Shown: positions 41,592-51,248, numbered from the stretch's first letter. The stretch: 64,000 nt of DNA from JALEFZ01 sp039817415 (GCA_039817415.1 JBCBVV010000001.1:1-64000), one strand, 5' to 3'. Notes: generated by a model from the sequence alone, not told the origin. Program-made: numbers and translations.

Positions 41592-44500
41592 TTATGGTAT
41601 CCTATAAAGCATTGTGGAGAGAATAAGCTCTAAGTTTTTTCCTTCGTATGAATCGCGCCCAGGTTTCAATCCTGCCGGGAAGGCCATATTGATTTCTTCC
41701 TTCCGTGGTGCGCCATGTCTGTTTATCACAATAGCTCTCTTCCCTTTTGAATCTTCCTTGATTGAAAAATCATAACTTCTCCTCAAAAATGTTCCTTTAT
41801 TTTGAGTTTGTTCTCTCACAGTTGTCGTTTTCTTTGACCCATGAGATCCAGATACTTCAGAATCATCAAATTTTGTAACAACTTCCCCGTCGCCACTCGT
41901 CTCCTCTGTTTCTTCAACTTCTGCAACAGTTGGAGAGGTGGATAACTCTACCGTAACTCTTACTGACCCATCCTCATTTTCAATAATATCTGCATGAAAA
42001 AAGACTCCATCTGGAATTGATTCGTGAAAGGCTTCTGCATTTATATATAATGCCCCTTCCTCATCTACCTCGATTCCAAGTTCGAAAGTAATTTCAGCAA
42101 GCGTTTCATTTGCATCACTCCAGTCATAATCCTCCGCTTTAAATAAAAATCTAAAAATTCCATCCCCAGGCCCTTCTACCATTCTTCCGTCAGGATCAAC
42201 AAATCTTAAAGGATTATTAAGAGTATATGTATATGGACTCCAATTGATATATTTTTCAGCCAATACATCCACTCCATTCCACCTTCCTAATGCCGGGTTG
42301 TACATTCTAAACCCATAGTCATACCACCCTAAGTCCATCTCATCCTGAAGCTCCTTCCCGTTGAATAGGTACTGGTTTGAAGGTGAGGTTGCTAGATTTT
42401 CACCTCCCTTATGGGCCAGACCAAAAGGATAATATCCTTGAACGATCTGCCTCATATCATCTCCATTGGGGTCAGGGTTTATCTTGTAATCCCCATCATA
42501 ATCTCCCACCACTACACGCACATTCCCTAAATGATCCTTGAGGAAGAATTCATCAAGCCAGTCTTGTCCATTTCGAACGGTTTTTCCTTGAGCGTGTAGG
42601 ATGTGTTGCAATTCCTTAGGTTGAGCTCCTTCTCCGTCTGGATCTTCATACTCCCAGACTCCCACGTAATCGGTAACTTTGATTAGCTGTTGTCCATGTG
42701 AACCGGATGAGGAAGTCCCCCCAGCGAATGCTGCAGCGGAGGCTGACCCTAGGCTCACCCATTTTTGGCGAAGTTTGGTCCCATCAGCTGCATAAATATA
42801 TTCCAGTCGCTGGTTCCCTCCTTTACTTACCCACACAGGTTTGTTATACAGGTTGTACTCAGCAATCATCGAACGATTATCATCCCCCACCATATTCCCG
42901 CTTTCATCATAAACAAACTCATTTTGAGACTGTATCCCTTCGATAAAAAAGTCATAAGCTGATGGAACAGAGGCATTGTCTTCGACCGCTGTCAGCCGGT
43001 TTCCTGAGTAGTGATAGGTCAAATCATCTACTAGACCTTGTTGGGCAGTTCCTGTCAGTCCCGACCGTTGAAGATGCTTGATGTTTCCGTTTAAATCATA
43101 GCTGAATGAAGCATTATATCGATTGGCATGTTGATCCCAAGGATCTCCAGCAGATACGTATTCACCATATTTAGCATGGGTAAGGCGGCTTAAGCCATCA
43201 TAGGTATAGGCATAGCCATTCAAGTCGCAAGAAGAAGGATCACGCCAAATCATGCCTGAAATATTGCCATTATACTGTCCCTTGGCTTGCGCATCTATGC
43301 CCTGAAAACCATTCTCATAGATTAAATTCATGGAGAAAACATCATGGTTACTCCCAGCTCCTAGTAGTTGGTTGAGATGCTGACGAAGGGCATAATACAA
43401 GCTCTGCTTTAGCTTATCGACCTCCTGTGAGCTCCAACCAAAAGACTGAATCTCATCATCAATCATCTCAAAAAGGATTCTTCGGACTTCCCACAAGTGT
43501 TCTGAAGTTTTGAAGATACCCGGTTGGACTTCTATCGGGAATGTAAGACCAGGCTGATCGGTAATGGAGGCATCTATAACATTTCCATCATAGGAAGAAT
43601 TGATGCCTGAAAGATTATAACTGAAATAGCTAGCGATAGAATCTTTATAGTTGACCCATTCATTGTTTCCCAATCCAGGGGTATACATTTTTAGATCGAG
43701 GTCTTCCACCAATTTGAAATGAATATGCTGGTTTCCTCCAGGTCGCTTTTCCACATCGACCTTTAGCCTCATATCATGCAAATCCAGCCCTAAACGAACA
43801 CCTTCTACTCCAACACAAGAAATACAATCAGATCCAGAATAAGGATATGGCTCTGGCTCTTCTACTTCTACAGAAGTAAAGTCCACCAAAGGCGTAATCA
43901 GCTTGACATTAGAGAAGGGAGAGACATTTCCCATTTCATCGATAGCCCTGACGGCAAAATAGGTAGGTTGACCAGCAAAGGGAGAATTACCCAAGCCAAC
44001 TAGGGTTTCCTGATAAGGCCCATTTTGTAGGAAGTTGCCCGATCTTGTTTCCAAGAGTAGATTGGGAGACGTAACTCCCTCAAGAATAGAATCTTTCAAG
44101 TGAGGGTGAGTACTCATGGCAATTTCCAACAGAGTAATACTTCCACCTTCTTGACCATCGTCACCTGGTAGGGTACAACTTAATTGTAAACTTCCTGAGG
44201 TGGGATTGTCTGAAGAAATCTCAAGATCCTGAATGGAAGCCGGTGGAACAATATCTCTCTTTGTGGCGCAATCCTGATCGTGGCTATTAATACCCTTTAA
44301 CCAACCTTTAATATGGTACTGATAGTCCACGTACTGAAGGGGCAAAGTACCAGCTGTCTTTTGGGGACCCAGTCTATCTCCCACTTTTCGACCTAATTCA
44401 TTATAGTCATAAATGGCCGTTAGATTATTCATAACTATTTGGCTTCCTATCCTGATGGACTTAGATTCCTTGGTTAAATTTCCGCTATGATCATATCCAA

Positions 44501-46100
44501 ACGACTGCTTTCTTGACAAACTACTCACCGCTCCTGGAGATAGATGCTTTACCTCCTCCCTTAGCATTTTCCCTTCAAAATCATACACATAAGAAGCTCT
44601 GTCATACTTGACGGCTTTTCCCTCACTGTCCCTATTCAAGTGAGAATCGGATACTGTCATAGATTCCCGTCCCTCCTTATCATAATAAGTAACGGTCCAT
44701 AGCCAATTGGGCATATCAGGGTCAGGATTAAGGACCCTTACTCTCACTGCAGTTGAAAAACCTTGGGTTCTATTGCTGGCGCTTGCGGGTTTCTTATAAC
44801 TTTCTGACGTCCTATGAATGACTCCATTTTGATCAAAATCGTATGAATCATAATAGGTTACCAGATGGACATCTGTATATGTGCCCAATAAGGGAAAACT
44901 TGAATTGGAATAGCCTTCAATAGCTTCTCCAGACTTTTCTAGAAAGGAGAGTTCTGTAGGACTTTCGTAGAGTTCGAAGGCAGGAAAGGTAGCATCAAAA
45001 AGGGATTGTAAGTGAGATCTACTTTGGCTGGAGTGGTAAATCCCTTTCATTATGGGTCGACCTAAGACGTCATATTTGGTAAACAGCCATTGGTCCTTCT
45101 CCCTTGCTTTTCCATCCTGAGATAGAACTAACTGATTCCGTTTGTTATACACCATGTAGGTCCAGCCTGCCCCTGGTATTTTCTTCGCCTTTACCCTTCC
45201 CCGACTATCATACTGGTAATGAAAACAATAGCTGTCAATGATCGCTTGGGTTAGAACGGGCTGTGCCATACCCGATAGCTCCTTCCACCCTTCTGGCTGA
45301 ATGACAAATAAAGGTCTTCTGTAGGCATCGTAAATAAAGGCTGTACCCGCGTAGGTAAGTGAATCTACCTGCATTTTCTTAAGCAGAGTCAATCCTTCAA
45401 GGGTCATATATTTCTCCGTCCAAAAACCATTTTCATCCTGAATTCTTTCCATTTTCAGGCTCCCAGACGGATAAACCTGATTCAGACCTGAGCCGAGCCC
45501 CGATTCTATACTAAAAAATGGAAAGGGAGTCGTATTTGTGCTGTACTCATGAACAATGGTGTGCTCATTTTCTACCTGAATGCCAAGCGAAGTAGGTTCT
45601 GGCTGCCAATGCTCTCCCACATCACCTAATTCAATGGCTCTTCCTAGTGGAGCGGGTTCGTACTGGGTGATCGAAAAGGGATGAGAGGATTGTGCATAAT
45701 TGCCCTTCGTTGGCAAATTGTAAAATCCATGCTGATCTGAGATGGCCTCTTCCTGAAAAATACCTTGAGTAAGTCTGGTGTAGGGAAGATAACTCTTATT
45801 GGGTCGACCAAAATTATCATAAGAGAATGGGTAGACCTCATCCTTCCCTGATGGAGAAGCAGCCCAGTGGATTCCTTGTATAAGTCTTCCTAAACCATCC
45901 ATGTATTGAATGTCCATTTCTAGTGACTCTTTGGTGTTGAGAGAATGAAAGGCCTGTTCACTATTTGCCTTCACTTTTGCTCTGGATTTAATCACATAAT
46001 TATGATCAATCGTGGAAAGATGTGGTTTTTGTTGCCCCCAAAGAGGGCCACCGAATCCTATCCAAATAGACAGAATCCACAATAGCTTGTGTTTTCGCAT
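41592..46100 (-). CDS. RHS/YD-repeat protein with variable C-terminal domain
   Basis: A 1,502-residue secreted protein (signal LLWILSIWIGFGGPLWGQ). Near the N-terminus is the DUF6443-type start (MDIQYMDGLGRLIQG, SYDNFGRPNKSYLPY). YD/RHS repeats follow (YDAYRRPLFV, YQYDSRGRVKAKKIP, YDYNELGRKVGDRL), interrupted around residues 640-750 by a fibronectin type III-like domain (LQLSCTLPGDDGQEGGSITL, PTYFAVRAIDEMGNVSPFSN). The repeats resume and end in the RHS core (KELQDEMDLGWYDYGFRMYN, PALGRWNGVDVLAEKY, NNPLRFVDPDGR) at about residue 1305. The final about 197 residues, encoded at 41592-42183, are unrelated to the core, acidic and AT-richer, as expected of a swapped toxin or effector module. No known toxin motif is seen. 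A lipoprotein gene follows 7 bp later. Confidence 0.92.
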   Translation of the reverse strand: MRKHKLLWILSIWIGFGGPLWGQQKPHLSTIDHNYVIKSRAKVKANSEQAFHSLNTKESLEMDIQYMDGLGRLIQGIHWAASPSGKDEVYPFSYDNFGRPNKSYLPYTRLTQGIFQEEAISDQHGFYNLPTKGNYAQSSHPFSITQYEPAPLGRAIELGDVGEHWQPEPTSLGIQVENEHTIVHEYSTNTTPFPFFSIESGLGSGLNQVYPSGSLKMERIQDENGFWTEKYMTLEGLTLLKKMQVDSLTYAGTAFIYDAYRRPLFVIQPEGWKELSGMAQPVLTQAIIDSYCFHYQYDSRGRVKAKKIPGAGWTYMVYNKRNQLVLSQDGKAREKDQWLFTKYDVLGRPIMKGIYHSSQSRSHLQSLFDATFPAFELYESPTELSFLEKSGEAIEGYSNSSFPLLGTYTDVHLVTYYDSYDFDQNGVIHRTSESYKKPASASNRTQGFSTAVRVRVLNPDPDMPNWLWTVTYYDKEGRESMTVSDSHLNRDSEGKAVKYDRASYVYDFEGKMLREEVKHLSPGAVSSLSRKQSFGYDHSGNLTKESKSIRIGSQIVMNNLTAIYDYNELGRKVGDRLGPQKTAGTLPLQYVDYQYHIKGWLKGINSHDQDCATKRDIVPPASIQDLEISSDNPTSGSLQLSCTLPGDDGQEGGSITLLEIAMSTHPHLKDSILEGVTSPNLLLETRSGNFLQNGPYQETLVGLGNSPFAGQPTYFAVRAIDEMGNVSPFSNVKLITPLVDFTSVEVEEPEPYPYSGSDCISCVGVEGVRLGLDLHDMRLKVDVEKRPGGNQHIHFKLVEDLDLKMYTPGLGNNEWVNYKDSIASYFSYNLSGINSSYDGNVIDASITDQPGLTFPIEVQPGIFKTSEHLWEVRRILFEMIDDEIQSFGWSSQEVDKLKQSLYYALRQHLNQLLGAGSNHDVFSMNLIYENGFQGIDAQAKGQYNGNISGMIWRDPSSCDLNGYAYTYDGLSRLTHAKYGEYVSAGDPWDQHANRYNASFSYDLNGNIKHLQRSGLTGTAQQGLVDDLTYHYSGNRLTAVEDNASVPSAYDFFIEGIQSQNEFVYDESGNMVGDDNRSMIAEYNLYNKPVWVSKGGNQRLEYIYAADGTKLRQKWVSLGSASAAAFAGGTSSSGSHGQQLIKVTDYVGVWEYEDPDGEGAQPKELQHILHAQGKTVRNGQDWLDEFFLKDHLGNVRVVVGDYDGDYKINPDPNGDDMRQIVQGYYPFGLAHKGGENLATSPSNQYLFNGKELQDEMDLGWYDYGFRMYNPALGRWNGVDVLAEKYINWSPYTYTLNNPLRFVDPDGRMVEGPGDGIFRFLFKAEDYDWSDANETLAEITFELGIEVDEEGALYINAEAFHESIPDGVFFHADIIENEDGSVRVTVELSTSPTVAEVEETEETSGDGEVVTKFDDSEVSGSHGSKKTTTVREQTQNKGTFLRRSYDFSIKEDSKGKRAIVINRHGAPRKEEINMAFPAGLKPGRDSYEGKNLELILSTMLYRIP

Positions 46101-46442
46101 GTTAGGTTGTGCCGTTATGAGTTTACCGATTCCATGAGGAGGTGCATGCTAATGGATAGGCATAGAAAAGCCAACCACCAAGACGAATTGAAAACGAGTT
46201 GGAACGTCATGGTTGTGCTGTAGAAACTAAATCCGTATAGTGGATATTACGGCTTCTCTATACCTTCATTCAAATCAAGGAACCCATGATTAGATTGGGC
46301 TCAACCTGATTTCACTACCAAAACAACTACTTGTCATGAAACACTATTTACACCAACAAATATATGAACATATATTATAATTACAAATTTGTATTACGTT
46401 TTATATTCAAAAATTTAGCTCCACTTCCTCAAGAGGGTTGAC
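46101..46442. other. Intergenic stretch upstream of the RHS gene
   Basis: This 342-bp spacer between two minus-strand genes holds no credible ORF and is very AT-rich in its right third (46340-46420). It contains the 17-bp word TCATGGTTGTGCTGTAG at 46207-46223, found again at 53091-53107. Just after it is CCGTA...TACGG (about 46232-46251), a 5-bp stem. The RHS promoter is presumably here but not placed. Confidence 0.4.
46207..46223 (+). repeat. 17-bp exact dispersed repeat, copy 1
   Basis: TCATGGTTGTGCTGTAG, identical to 53091-53107 on the same strand. Both copies are intergenic and both are followed by an inverted repeat. A single chance pair of this length in 64 kb is unlikely but not excluded. 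Confidence 0.5.
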
Positions 46443-47462
46443 CTAGTATGAAATTTTAATGGTTTCTAACAGAGAGATGGAAGAGGTTTGAATGATCAAT
46501 TCATACTCTCCCGGGGCAAATTCAGGTAAGGGTAGTGATAGGTTTTGAGTTCCTTGCTCTAACAGTTTGGCTTGCCTAAAGACAACTTCGTCTGTATCCA
46601 GAGACTTCAAGGCAACAACCACAGATGTTTTTCTCGCGTTAAAAAACCTTAGCGGGAGCTCCTCAGCTGGAAATATCTTCCTTTTAAGCAACTCAATCCC
46701 ACTTGCGTAAAACTTGGTTTGCTCTAAGACTTGGATATCCTGTAAGGAAGACCTGGTTCCTAGGCGATAATAATTCCACCCCACTGTAGGCGCTTCATCG
46801 TAAACTGTATAAACCTGATCATTTTGCGTACTGCCAAGAGAGGGGGTTGAGGTCAACTTTCGAAAGGTTTTCCCGTCAGAGGATCTTTCTACAAAGTATT
46901 CATCCACAAGCAGGGTTTCCTTTACTTTCCAGATGATTTCGACTGAATCATTAATCGCCATTGCCTGAAAACTTGATACCTTAAGCTCTTTCAATTCTAC
47001 AGGAGTTAAAGGCACTTTCTCTTCGTCCTCTCCTCTGATAATCATAATTTTGGGCACATTTGCTGTACACTCTCCGGTTTTGAATTCTAGTTTGTAAGGC
47101 GTAAATGGGATGCCTCGATCATCTTTCAGCCTATTACTGACCTCAAGAATATAGTCTTCATAAGGGTCTAGCAGTTCCTTAGGCTTAACAATCACATTTT
47201 TAATGGAAGGGTTGAAGGATATTTTTACAGGGATGAGTCTTCGACTTTTACCCTTTGGATAGAGCAGGATATTATCTTCAATAAAGGTCTCAGGAAGGAA
47301 ATTAGAGCCTTCAGGTGAAAATTTAACCGTAAAAAAAATAGACGTATAGCAACTAAGATTGGTAGCTTTTTGAATAGGAAATGTGCTAAACACATAGGGC
47401 TTCTGCGCCATCAACATATTGATAGCCAAAATATTGATCAAAAGGATAGCTGCTTTTTTCAT
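46443..47462 (-). CDS. Secreted protein with Ig-like (Big_5) domain
   Basis: A 339-residue protein with signal peptide (AAILLINILAINMLMAQ). Residues about 20-130 form a Big_5-like bacterial Ig domain (STFPIQKATNLSCYTSIFFT, IDNILLYPKGKSRRLIPV-type strands, YEDYILEVSNRLKDDRGIPF, then YKLEFKTGEC). A second, fibronectin-like region follows near residues 160-240 (SVEIIWKVKETLLVDEYFV, YTVYDEAPTVGWNYYRLG), and the C-terminus (ARKTSVVVALKSLDTDEVVF, EYELIIQTSSISLLE) is another beta domain, which resembles but does not clearly match a T9SS sorting tail. Function unknown; surface or secreted location is likely. Confidence 0.75.
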   Translation of the reverse strand: MKKAAILLINILAINMLMAQKPYVFSTFPIQKATNLSCYTSIFFTVKFSPEGSNFLPETFIEDNILLYPKGKSRRLIPVKISFNPSIKNVIVKPKELLDPYEDYILEVSNRLKDDRGIPFTPYKLEFKTGECTANVPKIMIIRGEDEEKVPLTPVELKELKVSSFQAMAINDSVEIIWKVKETLLVDEYFVERSSDGKTFRKLTSTPSLGSTQNDQVYTVYDEAPTVGWNYYRLGTRSSLQDIQVLEQTKFYASGIELLKRKIFPAEELPLRFFNARKTSVVVALKSLDTDEVVFRQAKLLEQGTQNLSLPLPEFAPGEYELIIQTSSISLLETIKISY

Positions 47463-47655
47463 GGTAAGGGGATGATAAGTCAGAGGTTTGGTAGGGGCGT
47501 CAGTTCTCTTTGCAAAAGTGCGGATAATTTAACTTTTCTGAAAATATGTGTTTCCTATTTATGCCGATGAAAGAAAATGAAGTAATTGAGGATTCCAGTC
47601 GTCAACCCTTATATAATTCCTCTAACTCCGCTTATTCAAAATCGTAGGGAAAAAC

Positions 47656-49512
47656 ATGAAATTATTCTCGGGCTTAAGGTCCATCTCAGCACGCAAAAAC
47701 AACTACGGGGGCGAATTGGGCCTCAAGGAAAGTTTTCAAGCCCTAAAACACATCCCCCCATTTCTGAAAATGATCTGGCAAACAGATTCAACCTTGGCGA
47801 TGACCAACATCATTTTGAGGCTGATTCAGGCAGGAATTCCTGTTTCTACTCTCTATGTAGGGAAATTGATCATTGATGAAGTCGTATCCTTGATAAGTAC
47901 ACCGGAAGCAAGTCGCGAATTTTTATGGACACTTGTCGCCATTGAGTTGGGGCTAGCCTTGTTCACAGCCTTGTTGAGTAGAGTGCTGTCATTGATTGAT
48001 GCGCTCTTAGGAGATAAGTTCAGTAATGAAACCTCCATCAGGCTCATCAAACATGCAGCCATGATGGATTTACCTCAGTTTGAGGATTCGGAGTTTTATG
48101 ACAAGCTGGAGCGGGCAAGAAGACAGACAAGAATGCGATCCATTTTGCTATCCCAATTGCTCAAACAGGGGCAGGATGCTATAACCATTATTTTTCTTGC
48201 AGCTGGTCTGGTAGTTTTTAATCCCTGGCTGATCCTACTTCTCGTCATTGCAGTGATTCCTTCGTTTATCTCTGAAACTCACTTCAACCAAAGATCCTAT
48301 TCCATCGCCAGAAACTGGACTCCTCAAAGGCGAGAATTGGACTATTTGAGATATCTAGGAGCAAGTGATAAGAATGCCAAAGAGGTAAAGATATTTGGAT
48401 TAGAGGGATTTATTGAAGAGCGTTTTGCAGACCTGGCCTACCAATATTATGAGACCAACAAAAAATTGGCTGTGAAGCGGGCTATTTGGGGTTTCTCTTT
48501 CAACACCATCGGTGATATTGGGTATTATGTAGCCTATGTCCTAATCATCATTCAGACCATTGGTGGCCACATAAGTCTTGGAGACCTCACCTTTCTTTCG
48601 GGTTCCTTTAGCAGGCTAAGGGGCTTACTCAGGGGTATGCTTTCAAGTTTTTCTTCCATAGCCCAATCAGCTCTCTATCTCAAGGATCTCTTTGATTTTC
48701 TAGCTATGGAACCCACCATTCGCTCTCCGAAAGATCCCTCTCCTCTGCCCAAGGAAATCCAAAAGGGCTTCGTCTTCGAAAACGTCAGCTTTAAGTACCC
48801 CAATTCCGAAAAATATGCGATTAAGAATTTGAGTTTTACCCTTCAGGCAGGCGAAAAGCTGGCACTTGTTGGAGAAAATGGAGCGGGAAAAACTACCTTG
48901 GTAAAACTTCTTGCGAGGCTGTACGATCCCTCGGAAGGCAGAATCCTACTCGATGGTGTAGACCTGAAACAATATGACTTGAAGGAATTGAGAAAAATGG
49001 TAGGGGTTATTTTTCAGGATTATGTTCGTTTCGATATGACGGCACAGGAAAATATTGCGGTGGGCAATATATCAGAGCGGACAAACAAAAAACTCATTGA
49101 AACGGCTGCCTACAAAAGCCTTGCTGCCCCTGTTATTGAGGAATTACCAGAGAAATATGGACAAATGTTGGGCAGAAGGTTCGAAGAAGGTATGAATCTT
49201 TCTGGTGGACAATGGCAAAAGATCGCTTTGGGGCGTGCATATATGAGGGAAGCCAACCTATTGATCCTAGATGAACCCACCGCTGCCCTGGATGCCCGCG
49301 CCGAATACGAAGTATTTATTCGCTTCAGTGATTTGACAAAGGGGAAAACAGCCGTTTTGATATCTCATCGATTTTCTACGGTAAGAATGGCTGATAGAAT
49401 CCTTGTCTTGGAGAAAGGGCAGCTTAAAGAATTGGGATCTCATGAGGAATTACTTGAATTAGATGGAACTTATGCAGAGTTGTTCCATTTACAAGCACAG
49501 GGTTATCAATAG
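47656..49512 (+). CDS. ABC exporter, fused permease-ATPase (ABCB type)
   Basis: The 618-residue half-transporter has five or six membrane helices in residues about 30-330 and a C-terminal ATPase. Walker A is GENGAGKTTL at about residue 407, the signature LSGGQWQKIALGRA about 514, Walker B LLILDEPTAALD about 535, and the switch His in ISHRFSTVRMAD. Domain order is that of lipid, peptide or drug exporters that work as homodimers. The substrate is unknown, and no cognate cargo gene is adjacent. The gene is monocistronic on the plus strand. Confidence 0.95.
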   Translation: MKLFSGLRSISARKNNYGGELGLKESFQALKHIPPFLKMIWQTDSTLAMTNIILRLIQAGIPVSTLYVGKLIIDEVVSLISTPEASREFLWTLVAIELGLALFTALLSRVLSLIDALLGDKFSNETSIRLIKHAAMMDLPQFEDSEFYDKLERARRQTRMRSILLSQLLKQGQDAITIIFLAAGLVVFNPWLILLLVIAVIPSFISETHFNQRSYSIARNWTPQRRELDYLRYLGASDKNAKEVKIFGLEGFIEERFADLAYQYYETNKKLAVKRAIWGFSFNTIGDIGYYVAYVLIIIQTIGGHISLGDLTFLSGSFSRLRGLLRGMLSSFSSIAQSALYLKDLFDFLAMEPTIRSPKDPSPLPKEIQKGFVFENVSFKYPNSEKYAIKNLSFTLQAGEKLALVGENGAGKTTLVKLLARLYDPSEGRILLDGVDLKQYDLKELRKMVGVIFQDYVRFDMTAQENIAVGNISERTNKKLIETAAYKSLAAPVIEELPEKYGQMLGRRFEEGMNLSGGQWQKIALGRAYMREANLLILDEPTAALDARAEYEVFIRFSDLTKGKTAVLISHRFSTVRMADRILVLEKGQLKELGSHEELLELDGTYAELFHLQAQGYQ

Positions 49513-49619
49513 CAGCTTTTTTACAAATTTGGTTACGCTTATCTACTTGTGTGCATAAAAAGATGAGTAAAATAAGTTGACCTTTTTGAAACTTATTCAA
49601 GGAGAAACGTAACCTTTAG

Positions 49620-49727
49620 ATTAACAACCCTCCCTGGTATGATCGGGCACGACCAGGAACCCAGAGTTTGAACCTGGGTTCATAGGACCTCATTGAAACG
49701 ATATGGGCCTACACCTTGCTGTAAGCC
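49620..49727 (+). ncRNA. Structured intergenic RNA candidate
   Basis: The 251-bp spacer before the small zinc-ribbon gene contains consecutive inverted repeats: CCTGGT (49633-49638) with ACCAGG (49652-49657), then AACCCAG (49658-49664) with CTGGGTT (49674-49680), and an imperfect GGCCTAC/GTAAGCC pair at about 49707-49726. The stems follow one another directly, as in a folded RNA or a 5' leader. I cannot match it to tmRNA, SRP RNA, RNase P RNA or a known riboswitch, and its T-arm-like stem does not sit in a complete tRNA. The strand is assumed from the next gene. Confidence 0.3.
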
Positions 49728-49763
49728 TGTCTGTTGGTTATGAATTCTTATCCATACTAACAC

Positions 49764-49967
49764 ATGACATCGTTATTCACTATCGTTATCCTATTTGTTA
49801 TTTGGCAACTCTTTGTCGGAACAGCTCCACCAAAAGAAGAACCTAAGGTATCTAAACTCTGCCAGAGATGTGGATATCGCCTTCCCCCAGGAGAAAAGTC
49901 TTGCGAAGGCAACTGTGAAATTCTGGAGTTTTCCATTCGACACAAAAAGGGAGGAGAAGAGTATTAA
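49764..49967 (+). CDS. Small membrane-anchored zinc-ribbon protein, 67 aa
   Basis: This short gene encodes an N-terminal membrane helix (SLFTIVILFVIWQLFVG) followed by a cysteine motif C-Q-R-C-G-Y with a second pair C-x3-C in KSCEGNCEI, typical of a zinc ribbon. A perfect 12-bp terminator hairpin begins 6 bp after its stop, which supports a real transcription unit. I find no name for it. It sits alone between the ABC exporter and recA, and the structured stretch just upstream may be its leader. Confidence 0.68.
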   Translation: MTSLFTIVILFVIWQLFVGTAPPKEEPKVSKLCQRCGYRLPPGEKSCEGNCEILEFSIRHKKGGEEY

Positions 49968-49972
49968 ACATG

Positions 49973-50003
49973 AAAATGCAGGTCAAAAGACCTGCATTTT
50001 TTT
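49973..50003 (+). terminator. Rho-independent terminator after the zinc-ribbon gene
   Basis: A perfect 12-bp stem (AAAATGCAGGTC at 49973-49984 with GACCTGCATTTT at 49989-50000), AAAA loop, and a run of seven T ending the right arm and continuing past it. It can also serve recA transcripts on the other strand through its A-run. Confidence 0.88.
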
Positions 50004-50071
50004 GTACACTGGGCAAGGTATCTGATAGCATACCTTATTGAAATCAAGTTTATTCAACTCTCCAGGAGGGA

Positions 50072-51136
50072 TTACTTCTTTTTGCCCTCTTTAGGGACAG
50101 CTCCATTGGAGCCTGACTTTGGGGAGGCTTCTTTCAAGGGGATTCCTTTCTTGAGGAAGACTTTCTTCTCGATTTCTTCCATGAGTTCTGGGTTATCTTG
50201 AAGAACCTTTTTAACAGTATCCCTTCCCTGTCCGAGTTTGCTTCCGTCATAACTAAACCATGATCCCGCCTTGTTTACGATATCGAGGTCTACGGCTTGG
50301 TCAAGGACTTCACCTGAGCGAGATATACCTGCACCAAACATGATGTCAAATTCAGCGATACGGAAAGGTGGAGAGACTTTGTTCTTAACCACTTTTACCT
50401 TCACCCTATTTCCAATACTGTCAGTTCCTTCCTTGATTTGTCCCATGCGACGGATATCAAGTCGGACGGAAGAATAGAATTTTAGGGCATTACCACCTGT
50501 TGTCGTCTCAGGATTCCCAAACATTACACCAATCTTCTCTCTCAACTGGTTGATGAAGATTAATACACAGTTTGTCTTGGAGATGGCTGCAGTAAGCTTT
50601 CTAAGGGCCTGAGACATCAATCTCGCTTGTAGACCCATCTTAGATTCTCCCATTTCGCCTTCAATTTCTGCTTTTGGGGTAAGAGCTGCTACTGAGTCAA
50701 TCACGACAATGTCCATTGCACCTGATCGAATCAAGTATTCTGCAATTTCAAGGGCTTGCTCACCATAATCAGGTTGAGATACGTATAGATTTTCAGTGTC
50801 GATCCCGAGCTTTTCTGCGTATGACCTATCAAAAGCGTGTTCTGCATCGATGAAGGCGGCAAGTCCACCTTGCTTTTGTGCTTCGGCGATCATATGCATA
50901 GAAAGGGTAGTTTTACCGGAGGATTCTGGTCCGTAGATTTCTACGATTCGTCCACGAGGTATTCCACCAATGCCGAGGGCTATATCTAATCCCAAAGATC
51001 CAGTGGACAGGGCAGGAACATCCATGACTGCGTTATCGCTCAGTTTCATCACGATACCTTTGCCATAGGTTTTTTCCAGTTTGTCCATCGTCATCTGGAG
51101 GGACTTAATCTTTTCTTGGTTTGCGTCTTTTGCCAT
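50072..51136 (-). CDS. recA: Recombinase RecA
   Basis: The 354-residue protein is a standard RecA. The Walker A motif is GPESSGKTT at residues 69-77, Walker B-type strand IVVIDSVAALTP follows, and loop regions EGEMGESKMGLQARLMSQAL and FINQLREKIGVMFGNPETTT, with the L2-type GGNALKFYSSVRLDIRR, are conserved. Length and sequence are normal, with no intein. The C-terminus is short and basic (SGSNGAVPKEGKKK). RecA polymerises on single-stranded DNA for strand exchange and SOS induction. No LexA box was recognised upstream. Confidence 0.98.
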   Translation of the reverse strand: MAKDANQEKIKSLQMTMDKLEKTYGKGIVMKLSDNAVMDVPALSTGSLGLDIALGIGGIPRGRIVEIYGPESSGKTTLSMHMIAEAQKQGGLAAFIDAEHAFDRSYAEKLGIDTENLYVSQPDYGEQALEIAEYLIRSGAMDIVVIDSVAALTPKAEIEGEMGESKMGLQARLMSQALRKLTAAISKTNCVLIFINQLREKIGVMFGNPETTTGGNALKFYSSVRLDIRRMGQIKEGTDSIGNRVKVKVVKNKVSPPFRIAEFDIMFGAGISRSGEVLDQAVDLDIVNKAGSWFSYDGSKLGQGRDTVKKVLQDNPELMEEIEKKVFLKKGIPLKEASPKSGSNGAVPKEGKKK

Positions 51137-51248
51137 GAAGTAAGAGGTTATTGCTAACTGCGATTGTTAAATGAATCTAGAAAGTAATCTGGGAAAAATT
51201 GGAGAATTCTTTCCACAGAATGTTCACAAACTCCTGAGAGTCTGATGG

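Noticed and set aside
49651..49690. tRNA-like T-arm
   Set aside because: The stem AACCCAG/CTGGGTT has a 9-nt loop, and no acceptor, D-arm or anticodon stem can be assembled around it.
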